From Ramlibacter tataouinensis (GTDB lineage: Bacteria > Pseudomonadota > Gammaproteobacteria > Burkholderiales > Burkholderiaceae_C): a stretch of 28,512 nucleotides of DNA. The notes beneath the pieces were generated by a model. That model saw nothing but the letters and a program-made list of their open reading frames with translations. It did not search any database and was not told the origin of the DNA. Position 1 is the first letter of the stretch; each line of letters begins with the position of its first letter. The position numbers and the translations under genes were made by a program. Where the stretch lies: NCBI GenBank assembly GCA_002427815.1, contig DIZF01000051.1, positions 1 through 28,512 of the forward strand, in the 5' to 3' direction. Of the stretch, positions 16,453 through 23,253 are shown piece by piece.

Positions 16453-16977
16453 ATGTTGACGGAAGACGGCAAACACCTGTACGTGAGCTACGACGAGTAC
16501 CACAGCCTGATCGAGAAGCTCGCGATCAAGGTGCACCTGTCGGGCTGGAAGTTCGACACGATCCTGTGCCTGGCGCGTGGCGGCATGCGTCCCGGCGACA
16601 TCCTGTCGCGCATCTTCGACAAGCCGCTGGCCATCATGTCGACCAGCTCGTACCGGGCCGACGCGGGGACCGTGCAGGGCCACCTGGACATCGCGCGCTA
16701 CATCACGACGCCCAAGGGCGAGATCGCGGGGAAGGTGCTGCTGGTGGACGACCTGGCGGACTCCGGCCAGACGCTTCACGCCGTGCTGGAGATGCTCAAG
16801 AACAATTACCCGCCCATCACCGAGTTGCGCAGCGCGGTGATCTGGACCAAGGGAATGTCGAAATTCACGTCCGATTATTCGGTGGAGTTCCTGCCGACCA
16901 ACCCGTGGATCCACCAGCCTTTCGAAACCTACGACAGCATGGGGCCGGAGAAGTTGCTGGAGAAGTGGAAGATTTGA
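16453..16977 (+). CDS. Purine-type phosphoribosyltransferase
   Basis: This 174-aa type I phosphoribosyltransferase probably salvages hypoxanthine, guanine or xanthine using PRPP. The PRPP-binding loop VLLVDDLADSGQTL spans residues 95-108. The ARGGMRPGDILSR segment (41-53) provides the usual PPi-loop environment. ATG 16453 follows GGAG at 16442-16445. Linkage to purA, 83 bp upstream with no terminator between them, fits a purine-salvage role and suggests co-transcription. Base specificity cannot be read from sequence alone; xanthine-guanine or hypoxanthine-guanine types are the main options. Tandem terminators follow immediately. Confidence 0.88.
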   Translation: MLTEDGKHLYVSYDEYHSLIEKLAIKVHLSGWKFDTILCLARGGMRPGDILSRIFDKPLAIMSTSSYRADAGTVQGHLDIARYITTPKGEIAGKVLLVDDLADSGQTLHAVLEMLKNNYPPITELRSAVIWTKGMSKFTSDYSVEFLPTNPWIHQPFETYDSMGPEKLLEKWKI

Positions 16978-16985
16978 GCGTCGAT

Positions 16986-17016
16986 AAATTCTTGGGCTGC
17001 GCCCAAGAATTTCTCT
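16986..17016 (+). terminator. Rho-independent terminator after the purA/phosphoribosyltransferase unit
   Basis: AAATTCTTGGGC (16986-16997) and GCCCAAGAATTT (17001-17012) form a perfect 12-bp stem with a three-base loop, with a pyrimidine-rich T/C tract after it. It begins nine bases after the stop codon. Confidence 0.85.
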
Positions 17017-17028
17017 CCGGCTGAACAG

Positions 17029-17063
17029 TCAAAAAAGCTTGGGGCGGCCCGGCGCTTTTTTGA
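17029..17063. terminator. Second, bidirectional terminator-like hairpin carrying repeat core
   Basis: TCAAAAAAGC (17029-17038) pairs perfectly with GCTTTTTTGA (17054-17063). The 15-base loop between them is GC-rich and consists of the dispersed repeat sequence. The A-tract and T-tract arms could end transcription in either direction. Confidence 0.6.
17040..17056. repeat. Second copy of 17-bp dispersed repeat core
   Basis: TGGGGCGGCCCGGCGCT is identical to 738-754. Here it forms the loop and inner arm of the second terminator-like hairpin. Confidence 0.7.
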
Positions 17064-17110
17064 TGCATTGAAAACCACCCAGAACACTACGCGGCCGTGG
17101 AGCGCTAACT

Positions 17111-18349
17111 ATGTCCAAGCTGACCACCGACCTGATCCACCATCCGTACGTTCCTCCCGCCGGGTTTGCCGCGCCGCAGCCCGGCGTGTTCAAGGCCTCC
17201 ACGGTCATCTTTCCCAATGTCGCCGCCATGCACGCGCGCGACTGGAAGAACAAGAACGGCTACACCTACGGCCTGCACGGCACGCCTACCACCTTCATGC
17301 TGGAGGAGCGCATCGCGGCGCTGGAAGGCGGCAAGCAGTGCATCCTGGTGCCCAGCGGTCTGGCGGCCATCGCCAATGTCAGCATGGCGCTGCTCAAGAG
17401 CGGCGACGAGGTCCTGATTCCGGACAACGCCTACGGTCCGAGCAAGGCACTGGCCGATGGCGAGTTGAAGAACTGGGGCATTTCGCACCAGCTCTACGAC
17501 CCGATGAAGCCGGACGACCTGCGCTCGCGCATCGGCCCCAAGACCCGGCTGGTGTGGCTGGAAGCGCCGGGCTCGGTCACGATGGAGTTCGTGCCTTTGG
17601 CCCAGTTGGCCGCCGTCTGCCGCGAGCGCGGCGTGACCAGCGCCCTGGACAACACCTGGGGCGCGGGCCTCGCGTTCAACGGCTTCGACCTGGGCCGGGG
17701 CGCGCGCCGCGCGAGCGGCGGCGGGGCCGACATCGTGGTGCAGGCGCTGACCAAGTACCCCAGTGGCGGCGGCGACGTGCTCATGGGCAGCATCGTCACC
17801 CGTGACGACGCGCTGCACCTGCAACTGAAGCTCACCCACATGCGCCTGGGCTGGGGCGTGGGCGGCAACGATGCCGAGGCCGTCTTGCGCGCCTTGCCCT
17901 CCCTGGAGCTGCGTTACCGGGCGCAGGACGCGGCGGCTCGCAGCCTGGCGGCCTGGCTCGAGTTGCGGCCGGAAATTGCGCAATTGCTGCATCCGGCCTT
18001 TGAAAGCTCACCAGGGCACGCGCACTGGCGTGAGTTGTGCGGCGGCGATGGCAAGGGCGACGGCGTGGCTGCGGGCGGTGCCGCGGCGGGACTGTTCTCG
18101 GTGGTGTTCGACCCGCGTTTCGGCGCGGCGCAGGTCGACGCTTTCTGCGACGCGTTGAAGCTGTTCAAGCTGGGCTATTCCTGGGGTGGGCCGGTGAGCC
18201 TGGTGGTGCCTTACGACGTCCCCTCGATGCGCAGCGCCCGGCTGGCGACCTGGCCGCACAAGGGCGTGCTGGTGCGCTTTTCTCTCGGGTTGGAAGCCGT
18301 GGAAGACCTGCGCGCCGACCTCGAGCAGGCCCTGGCGGCATTGCGCTGA
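17111..18349 (+). CDS. PLP-dependent Cys/Met metabolism enzyme, probable cystathionine beta-lyase
   Basis: A 412-aa member of the Cys/Met metabolism PLP-enzyme family (fold type I). The PLP-binding lysine is Lys215 in ALTKYPSGGGDVLMG. Asp180 in ALDNTWGAG would contact the pyridine nitrogen, and YTYGLHGTPT (51-60) and PSGLAAI (81-87) are typical. Cystathionine beta-lyase (MetC-like, cystathionine to homocysteine, pyruvate and ammonia) is the most likely role; related lyases or sulfhydrylases cannot be excluded. A Gly/Ala-rich insert (GGGDGKGDGVAAGGAAAG) lies near residue 315. GGAG lies eight bases before the ATG. The gene stands alone downstream of tandem terminators, so it should have its own promoter, although none is clear in 17064-17110. 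Confidence 0.85.
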   Translation: MSKLTTDLIHHPYVPPAGFAAPQPGVFKASTVIFPNVAAMHARDWKNKNGYTYGLHGTPTTFMLEERIAALEGGKQCILVPSGLAAIANVSMALLKSGDEVLIPDNAYGPSKALADGELKNWGISHQLYDPMKPDDLRSRIGPKTRLVWLEAPGSVTMEFVPLAQLAAVCRERGVTSALDNTWGAGLAFNGFDLGRGARRASGGGADIVVQALTKYPSGGGDVLMGSIVTRDDALHLQLKLTHMRLGWGVGGNDAEAVLRALPSLELRYRAQDAAARSLAAWLELRPEIAQLLHPAFESSPGHAHWRELCGGDGKGDGVAAGGAAAGLFSVVFDPRFGAAQVDAFCDALKLFKLGYSWGGPVSLVVPYDVPSMRSARLATWPHKGVLVRFSLGLEAVEDLRADLEQALAALR

Positions 18350-18419
18350 TCCGGGCGCTACCCGGGAGCGCCTTTATCGCTTACATTGGCCCCATCGACA
18401 GATAGAAACGGAAGGGCCT

Positions 18420-18599
18420 GTGGCTACACCCAATTACGGATACGAGAAGCGCCAGAAGGAACTTGCCAAGAAGCGCAAGAAAGAGGACAAGCTCAAGGCC
18501 AAGGCTGACCGCAAGGTGGGCGGGCCGGGCGAGGGCGATGCGTCCTCGGATGAACCCGGCACCGGCAACCTGCCGCCGGCCGCCCCACCCCAGCGCTGA
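18420..18599 (+). CDS. Small lysine-rich hypothetical protein (59 aa)
   Basis: A GTG at 18420 preceded by GGAAGG (18410-18415) opens a 59-codon frame ending TGA 18597-18599. The N-terminal half is a very basic predicted helix (YEKRQKELAKKRKKEDKLK). The C-terminal half is a disordered Gly/Pro/Asp tail ending PPAAPPQR. I recognise no domain; the basic helix suggests nucleic-acid or ribosome contact, but that is a guess. Good ribosome site, sensible length and clean fit between the PLP enzyme and the convergent mnmH (six bases away) make it likely real. Confidence 0.65.
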   Translation: MATPNYGYEKRQKELAKKRKKEDKLKAKADRKVGGPGEGDASSDEPGTGNLPPAAPPQR

Positions 18600-18605
18600 G
18601 ACCCC

Positions 18606-19664
18606 TCACATCTCGCGCAGAATCCGGCTCGCCAGCTCTGCCATCGAGGCGGGCGAACGGTCAACCGGCGCGATCGTTGGCGCGGCGGCGTAGCCGCTGA
18701 AGTTGCGCCCGATCGAGGCGGCGTAACCGGGGTCGTAGTGCTTGAGCAGCAATTGGCGCACCACATTTTCGATCCGTCCGGCCTCCACCTCATCCTGCCA
18801 GCCCCTGACCACCGCCTTGCCGCGCAGCTCGGTCAGCGCTCCCAGTCGTTCGCAGAACAGCGCCGGCTCCCGCACGAAGAAGTCGTAGTCCTCCAGCAGC
18901 AGGGCGACCCGCTCATCATCGGCCAGTTCCAGCCGCAGGCAGGGGCTGGCCCGCATCCGCTCGATCAGCGCGTCGGGCACCGCCAGGTTGCCCACCTTGC
19001 GGCTTTCGCTTTCCACAAATACCGAACGGGCCGCGTCGAACCGCCGCAGCCGGTCCCACACCAGCGTGTCGAAGCGTCTGGGCGTGGGCTGCGGTTGCCC
19101 GGGGATCATGCCCAGCACCGAGCTGCGGTGGCTGGCCAGTGCTTCCAGGTCCAGCACCTGCGCCCCGGCTTGCTCCAGCGCCTGCAACAGCCGTGTCTTG
19201 CCCGATCCGGTGGGCCCGCAGATCACGCGCAGGTCGAACCGGCCCGCCAGTTGCGGCAGGTCGGCCAGGACGGCCCCGCGGAAGGCCTTGTAGCCGCCTT
19301 CGATCACGCTGACGCGAAACCCGATCTGGCCCAGCACATGGGCCAGCGCGCCGCTGCGCTTGCCGCCGCGCCAGCAATAGGCCAGCGGCTGCCACTGCCG
19401 CGGCTTGTCGATCACGTCCCGCTCGATGTGCCGGGCGATGTTGGCCGCCACCAGCGCCGCCCCGCGCTTTTGCGCCTCGAACGGGCTGACCTGCTTGTAG
19501 ATGGTGCCGATGAGCTTGCGCTCCTCGTTGTTGAGCGAGGGCCAGTTCAGGGCCCCGGGCAGGTGGTCTTCGGCGAACTCGGCTTCGCTGCGGGCGTCGA
19601 TGATGGCGTCGAACTGCTCCAGCCGGGCGATCGCATCGGCCGCGGAAACGGACTGCACGCTCAC
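18606..19664 (-). CDS. mnmH: tRNA 2-selenouridine synthase
   Basis: MnmH (SelU/YbbB) converts 2-thiouridine at the wobble position of tRNAs for Lys, Glu and Gln to 2-selenouridine via a geranylated intermediate, using selenophosphate. The 352-aa protein has an N-terminal rhodanese domain (about 1-135) with the active Cys97 in YCWRGGKRSGAL. A P-loop domain follows, with GPTGSGKT (150-157), ALASHRSSVLG (175-185) and FVESESRKVGN (216-226). It begins with GTG overlapping the TGA of the upstream esterase as GTGA, so the two genes are probably translationally coupled. No selD or sel genes are in the window. A selenophosphate source elsewhere is implied if the selenation step is used. Confidence 0.94.
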   Translation of the reverse strand: MSVQSVSAADAIARLEQFDAIIDARSEAEFAEDHLPGALNWPSLNNEERKLIGTIYKQVSPFEAQKRGAALVAANIARHIERDVIDKPRQWQPLAYCWRGGKRSGALAHVLGQIGFRVSVIEGGYKAFRGAVLADLPQLAGRFDLRVICGPTGSGKTRLLQALEQAGAQVLDLEALASHRSSVLGMIPGQPQPTPRRFDTLVWDRLRRFDAARSVFVESESRKVGNLAVPDALIERMRASPCLRLELADDERVALLLEDYDFFVREPALFCERLGALTELRGKAVVRGWQDEVEAGRIENVVRQLLLKHYDPGYAASIGRNFSGYAAAPTIAPVDRSPASMAELASRILREM

Positions 19665-20332
19665 GGGCGGCGCGTCCGGACCGGCTTGGCGCCGGCCAGG
19701 ACCTTCTTCAGTTCAGGCCACACGTTGTCCAGCAGCAGCGGCTGGGCCTCTTCCTTCGGATGGATGCGGTCGGCCTGGAACAGCCGCGTCGGGTCGGGGT
19801 CGTCGGCCACGCCCTTGAGCAGAAAAGGGACGAGCACGGCCTGATTGTCCCTGGCGACTTTCTGGAAGAGGCCGGCAAAGCGGTCGGCGTAATCGGCCCC
19901 GTAATTGGGCGGCATCTGCATGCCCACCAGCACAACGCGGGCACCGGCCTTGCGGGCCGAGCCGGCCATCTGTTCGAGGTTCTGCTCGGTCATGCCGAGC
20001 GGCAGGCCGCGCAGGGCGTCATTGCCGCCCAGTTCGATCACCACCACCGCGGGCCGATGCCGCTCGAGCAGGGCGGGCAGGCGCGAGCGCCCGCCGGAGG
20101 TGGTGTCGCCGCTGATGCTGGCATTGACCACCTGGGCGGGCATCTTTTCTGCGGCCAGCTTCTTTTCCAGCAGCGCCACCCAGCCGGTGCCCCGCTTCAG
20201 GCCATACTCGGCGCTCAGCGAGTCGCCGACCACCAGAATGGTGGGCGCCACGGCAGCGGCGGCCGGCAGCCCCAGACAGCCGGCAAAGACGGCCGCGATA
20301 AAGTGGCGGCGGCTCCAACCTCTCAAAAACAT
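19661..20332 (-). CDS. tesA: TesA-like GDSL arylesterase/acyl-thioesterase, exported
   Basis: This SGNH-fold periplasmic esterase of the TesA family hydrolyses acyl-CoAs, lysophospholipids or aryl esters. From ATG 20332 it is 223 aa. Block I is VVGDSLSAEYG (Ser38), block II has Gly75 in SISGDTTSGG, block III is GGND (102-105), and block V is DRIHP (Asp188, His191), so all catalytic blocks are present. The leader contains SRRHFI followed by a hydrophobic stretch, close to a twin-arginine signal. The start is not certain: ATG 20344 and 20347 in the same frame would add four or five residues. It is divergent from the ABC ATPase (the E. coli tesA-ybbA arrangement) and upstream of mnmH, which it overlaps by four bases. 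Confidence 0.9.
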   Translation of the reverse strand: MFLRGWSRRHFIAAVFAGCLGLPAAAAVAPTILVVGDSLSAEYGLKRGTGWVALLEKKLAAEKMPAQVVNASISGDTTSGGRSRLPALLERHRPAVVVIELGGNDALRGLPLGMTEQNLEQMAGSARKAGARVVLVGMQMPPNYGADYADRFAGLFQKVARDNQAVLVPFLLKGVADDPDPTRLFQADRIHPKEEAQPLLLDNVWPELKKVLAGAKPVRTRRP

Positions 20333-21023
20333 GTCCAATCCCATCATTTCCGTCGAGCACGTCTACAAATCGGTCACTGACTCAACGGGTACCCTCGACA
20401 TTCTGCGCGATATCGATTTCACCCTGGCGCCCAGGGAAACCGCCGCGATCGTCGGCGCTTCGGGCTCGGGCAAGAGCACGCTGCTGTCGATCATCGCCGG
20501 GCTCGACACGCCCAGCCGCGGGACGGTGCGACTCGATGGCGACGACCTGTTCGCCATCGACGAGGACGCGCGAGCGGCCCTGCGGGCGCGCAAGGTGGGC
20601 TTCGTGTTCCAGAGCTTTCAGTTGCTGGGCAACCTCACGGCGCTCGAGAACGTGATGCTTCCGCTGGAGCTGGCGGGCCGCAAGGACTCGCGCAAGGTCG
20701 CCACCGAAATGATGGCGCGGGTGGGCCTGTCGGAGCGCCTGGGTCATTACCCGCGTGTCCTGTCCGGCGGCGAGCAGCAGCGGGTGGCCCTGGCGCGCGC
20801 CTTCGTGGTCCAGCCGGCCGTGCTGCTGGCCGACGAGCCCACTGGCAGCCTGGACTTCGCCACCGGCGAGACCGTGATGGAACTGATATTCGACCTGAAT
20901 CGCGAACAGGGCACGACCCTGGTGCTGGTGACGCACGACACGGCCATCGCGACACGGTGCCAGCGCCGCATCACGATCGAGGCCGGACGCATCGTGGCCG
21001 AGCCGTCCCACGCCGTCGGATAA
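20331..21023 (+). CDS. ybbA: YbbA-like ABC transporter ATP-binding protein
   Basis: A 230-aa ATPase of the LolD/MacB/YbbA class (mechanotransmission-type ABC exporters). Walker A GASGSGKST spans 42-50, the Q-loop VFQSFQLL 92-99, the signature LSGGEQQRVALARA starts at 144, Walker B VLLADEP spans 164-170, and the H-loop is THD. In E. coli ybbA is divergent from tesA and followed by the permease gene ybbP. Here it is divergent from the TesA-like gene, but rlmB follows seven bases after the stop and no permease is in the window. ATG 20331 overlaps the esterase start at a shared CATG; no strong Shine-Dalgarno is seen. Confidence 0.88.
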   Translation: MSNPIISVEHVYKSVTDSTGTLDILRDIDFTLAPRETAAIVGASGSGKSTLLSIIAGLDTPSRGTVRLDGDDLFAIDEDARAALRARKVGFVFQSFQLLGNLTALENVMLPLELAGRKDSRKVATEMMARVGLSERLGHYPRVLSGGEQQRVALARAFVVQPAVLLADEPTGSLDFATGETVMELIFDLNREQGTTLVLVTHDTAIATRCQRRITIEAGRIVAEPSHAVG

Positions 21024-21030
21024 TCCGCTG

Positions 21031-21765
21031 ATGTCGTCGCCCAAAATCCTGTTCGGATTCCATGCGGTGGGCGTGCGCCTGAAGACCGCGCCGCAGTCCA
21101 TCATCGAGATCTACTACGAGCCGACCCGGCGCGATGCCCGCATGCGCGGGTTTCTGGAGCGGGCCAGGGAAGCCAATGCCCGCCTGATCGAATCCGACGG
21201 ATTGCGGCTGGCCAAGCTGGCCGGCAGCCACGGCCACCAGGGCGTGGCCGCGCGGGTGACGGCGCTGGAGGCGGCGAATTCGCTGGACGACCTGCTGGAC
21301 CAGGTCAACGGGCCGCCGATGCTGCTGGTGCTGGACGGGGTGACCGATCCGCACAACCTCGGGGCCTGCCTGCGGGTGGCCGACGGGGCAGGGGCAAACG
21401 CGGTGATCGCGCCCAAGGACCACGCGGTGGGCATCAACGCCACGGTGGCCAAGGTGGCCAGTGGCGCGGCCGAGACCGTCCCCTATTTCATGGTGACCAA
21501 CCTGGCGCGCACGCTGGGCGAGTTGAAGGAGCGCAACATCTGGTGCATAGGCGCCGCCGACGACGCGCCGCAGTCGATCTACCAGGCCGACCTGAAAGGC
21601 CCGGTGGCGCTGGTGCTCGGCGCCGAGGGTACCGGCCTGCGCCAATTGACCCGCAAGACCTGCGATGCCCTGGTGGCGATCCCGATGCGCGGCGCCGTCG
21701 AAAGTCTGAACGTCTCGGTGGCCAGCGGCATCTGCCTGTACGAGGCGCTGCGGCAACGATCATGA
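21031..21765 (+). CDS. rlmB: 23S rRNA (guanosine-2'-O-)-methyltransferase RlmB
   Basis: This SPOUT-class methyltransferase methylates the 2'-O of G2251 in the 23S P-loop. The 244-aa protein has an N-terminal substrate-binding domain (about 5-75, opening ILFGFHAVGVRL). The trefoil-knot catalytic domain carries motif 1 LDGVTDPHNLGACLR, motif 2 LVLGAEGTGL and motif 3 IPMRGAVESLNVSVASGICLYE. The ATG follows the ATPase by seven bases with a weak ribosome site. The stop overlaps the sirtuin ATG as ATGA. Length and all three SpoU motifs fit RlmB rather than shorter TrmL/TrmH-type enzymes. Confidence 0.94.
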   Translation: MSSPKILFGFHAVGVRLKTAPQSIIEIYYEPTRRDARMRGFLERAREANARLIESDGLRLAKLAGSHGHQGVAARVTALEAANSLDDLLDQVNGPPMLLVLDGVTDPHNLGACLRVADGAGANAVIAPKDHAVGINATVAKVASGAAETVPYFMVTNLARTLGELKERNIWCIGAADDAPQSIYQADLKGPVALVLGAEGTGLRQLTRKTCDALVAIPMRGAVESLNVSVASGICLYEALRQRS

Positions 21766-22478
21766 ACGACCAGGTGCTGGGCTGGGTCCGCGCGGCAAAG
21801 CGTATCGCCGTGCTGACCGGCGCCGGCATGAGCGCGGAGTCGGGCGTGCCCACCTTTCGCGATGCGCAGACGGGGCTGTGGGCGCAATTCGATCCGGCGC
21901 AACTGGCGACCGAGGAGGCGTTTCGCGCCAGGCCATCCATGGTCTGGGACTGGTATGCCTTCCGGCGCGAGATGATTGCGCAAGTCGAGCCCAATGCTGG
22001 CCACAAGGCGCTGGCCGATTTCGCGCGGCGGCATCCGGGACGCATGACCCTGATCACGCAGAACGTCGACGGCCTGCACCAACGCGCCGGCAGCCCGGGC
22101 GTGCTGGCCTTGCACGGCAATATCTTCGAGGACAAATGGCTGGACCCGCCCAAGGCCTGCTGCAACGCCGCCGCCGCCGCGGCGGGCAGCCCGCCCTATT
22201 GCGACCGCTGCGGCAACATGCTGCGGCCCGATGTCGTGTGGTTCGGGGAGGCGCTGCCGCTGCGAACTTTGGCGGCGGCTGAGGACGCGGCAAGGGCGTG
22301 CGACCTGATGCTGGTGGTCGGGACCTCGGGTGTGGTCTATCCCGCGGCCGGCCTTGCGCGCACGGCTGCCGGGAAGGTGGTCATCATCAATCCGCATCCC
22401 ACGGACCTGGACGACGCGGCCGATGCTGTGCTGCGCGGCACGGCGGCGCAACTGCTGCCGCAACTGATGGAGGATTGA
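21762..22478 (+). CDS. cobB: NAD-dependent protein deacylase, Sir2 family (CobB-like, class III)
   Basis: This sirtuin removes acyl groups from lysines at the cost of NAD. The 238-aa protein has GAGMSAESGVPTFRD (20-34), TQNVDGLHQRAG (99-110), catalytic His118 in LHGN, and the NAD-binding GTSGVVYPAAG region. Tyr65 and Arg68 (WYAFRRE) match the Tyr-x-x-Arg pair that gives class III sirtuins such as SIRT5 and CobB activity on succinyl- and malonyl-lysine. The zinc site is odd: the first pair is an adjacent Cys133-Cys134 rather than spaced cysteines, with Cys147 and Cys150 as the second pair. It is coupled to rlmB by an ATGA overlap. Confidence 0.9.
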   Translation: MNDQVLGWVRAAKRIAVLTGAGMSAESGVPTFRDAQTGLWAQFDPAQLATEEAFRARPSMVWDWYAFRREMIAQVEPNAGHKALADFARRHPGRMTLITQNVDGLHQRAGSPGVLALHGNIFEDKWLDPPKACCNAAAAAAGSPPYCDRCGNMLRPDVVWFGEALPLRTLAAAEDAARACDLMLVVGTSGVVYPAAGLARTAAGKVVIINPHPTDLDDAADAVLRGTAAQLLPQLMED

Positions 22479-22797
22479 AGCCAGGCTCGTCCCGGGCGGG
22501 AAGAGCTTCACCTCGGCGTGGATATCTCTGCCATGAGCGATGAAATCAGGCCGGATTGGGATCCGAGATCCGAGAATGTGTTGCGCGAGGTTCCGGGGCG
22601 GCAGGGTTTCTTCAACCAATTTTTCGCGGAGAGGGAGACAGCATGAGAGACGAGTCGCGGACCGAGACTTGCCATGAGCCACAAGCAGATATCCGACCGC
22701 TCGATCCCGTTGACCGCGCGGGCTTGGGCCGTGCGGTCAGCCGTGGCGAAGTAGATCCTGCCCTGACAGAATCAGGCCTCAGTGCTTTGGACTCGCA
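22479..22797. other. Gap with lower coding signal between sirtuin and Rid genes
   Basis: This 319-bp stretch holds no recognised gene. Two tiny overlapping ORFs (entries at 22533 and 22643) are the only structured content. I see no tRNA, terminator or clear promoter. Codon use in these ORFs is less regular than in the neighbours, and the start of the first ORF (DWDPRSENVL) faintly recalls the N-terminus of some bacterial cytochromes P450, so this could be decayed coding sequence. Confidence 0.4.
22533..22646 (+). CDS. Possible 37-aa ORF, unknown
   Basis: ATG 22533 opens a 37-codon frame with DWDPRSENVLREV and GFFNQFFAERETA. Its TGA overlaps the next ATG as ATGA. There is no good ribosome site. 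The N-terminus loosely resembles P450 openings, so it may be a remnant rather than a gene. Confidence 0.25.
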   Translation: MSDEIRPDWDPRSENVLREVPGRQGFFNQFFAERETA

Positions 22798-22801
22798 ATG
22801 A
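22643..22801 (+). CDS. Possible 52-aa ORF upstream of the Rid gene, unknown
   Basis: ATG 22643 has AGGGAG a few bases upstream, a good ribosome site. The frame runs 52 codons to a TGA that overlaps the Rid gene ATG. The product is hydrophilic and acidic, with no TM segment and one Cys, and matches nothing I know. It may be a leader peptide that couples translation into the Rid gene, or a chance frame. Confidence 0.35.
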   Translation: MRDESRTETCHEPQADIRPLDPVDRAGLGRAVSRGEVDPALTESGLSALDSQ

Positions 22802-23187
22802 CCAGACAACTCATCAGCTCCGGATCCACCTTCGAGCAGCAAATCGGCTATTCGCGCGCCGTGGTCGATGGCGACTGGGTGTTCGTTTCGGGCACCACCG
22901 GCTTCGATTACGCCAACATGACTGTGGCCGAGGGCCTGCTTGAGCAGACGGAACAGTGCTTCAGGAACGTCGACACGGCCCTGCGCCAGGCCGGGGCGGG
23001 CCTGGAGGACATTGTCCGCGTTACGTACATCGTTCCCAACGCAGCGGAGTTCCAGGAGTGCTGGCCGGTGCTGCGCAAGTACCTCGGCGCGATCCGTCCG
23101 GCCGCCACCATGATTTCGGCGGGACTGGCCGACCCGCGCATGCGAATCGAGATCGAGGTCACCGCGCGCAAGCGATCACGGTCCTAG
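22798..23187 (+). CDS. RidA/YjgF/YER057c/UK114 family protein, non-archetypal
   Basis: A 129-aa Rid-family protein. Archetypal RidA hydrolyses reactive enamines and imines made by PLP enzymes. The family fold is supported by YSRAVVDGDWVFVSGTTGF, by RNVDTALRQAGAGLEDIVRVTYIV and by the closing EIEVTA strand. In RidA the catalytic Arg lies in PARSxxE; here the equivalent reads PAATMIS, with Ala in place of Arg, so imine deaminase activity is unlikely. It probably belongs to one of the other Rid subgroups, which often serve specific degradation pathways. The ATG overlaps the preceding small ORF. The nearby amidase could be a functional neighbour, which is an inference only. Confidence 0.87.
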   Translation: MTRQLISSGSTFEQQIGYSRAVVDGDWVFVSGTTGFDYANMTVAEGLLEQTEQCFRNVDTALRQAGAGLEDIVRVTYIVPNAAEFQECWPVLRKYLGAIRPAATMISAGLADPRMRIEIEVTARKRSRS

Positions 23188-23253
23188 GCCGCTAACGCAC
23201 ACAGAATAACAACCGCCTGCGGCGTCGCCGAAGGCTCAACCGGAGGGAGTTGC

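Noticed and set aside
22298..22543. 81-codon plus-strand frame at the sirtuin 3' end
   Set aside because: Most of it overlaps the sirtuin in another frame, and it has no ribosome site or family-like composition.
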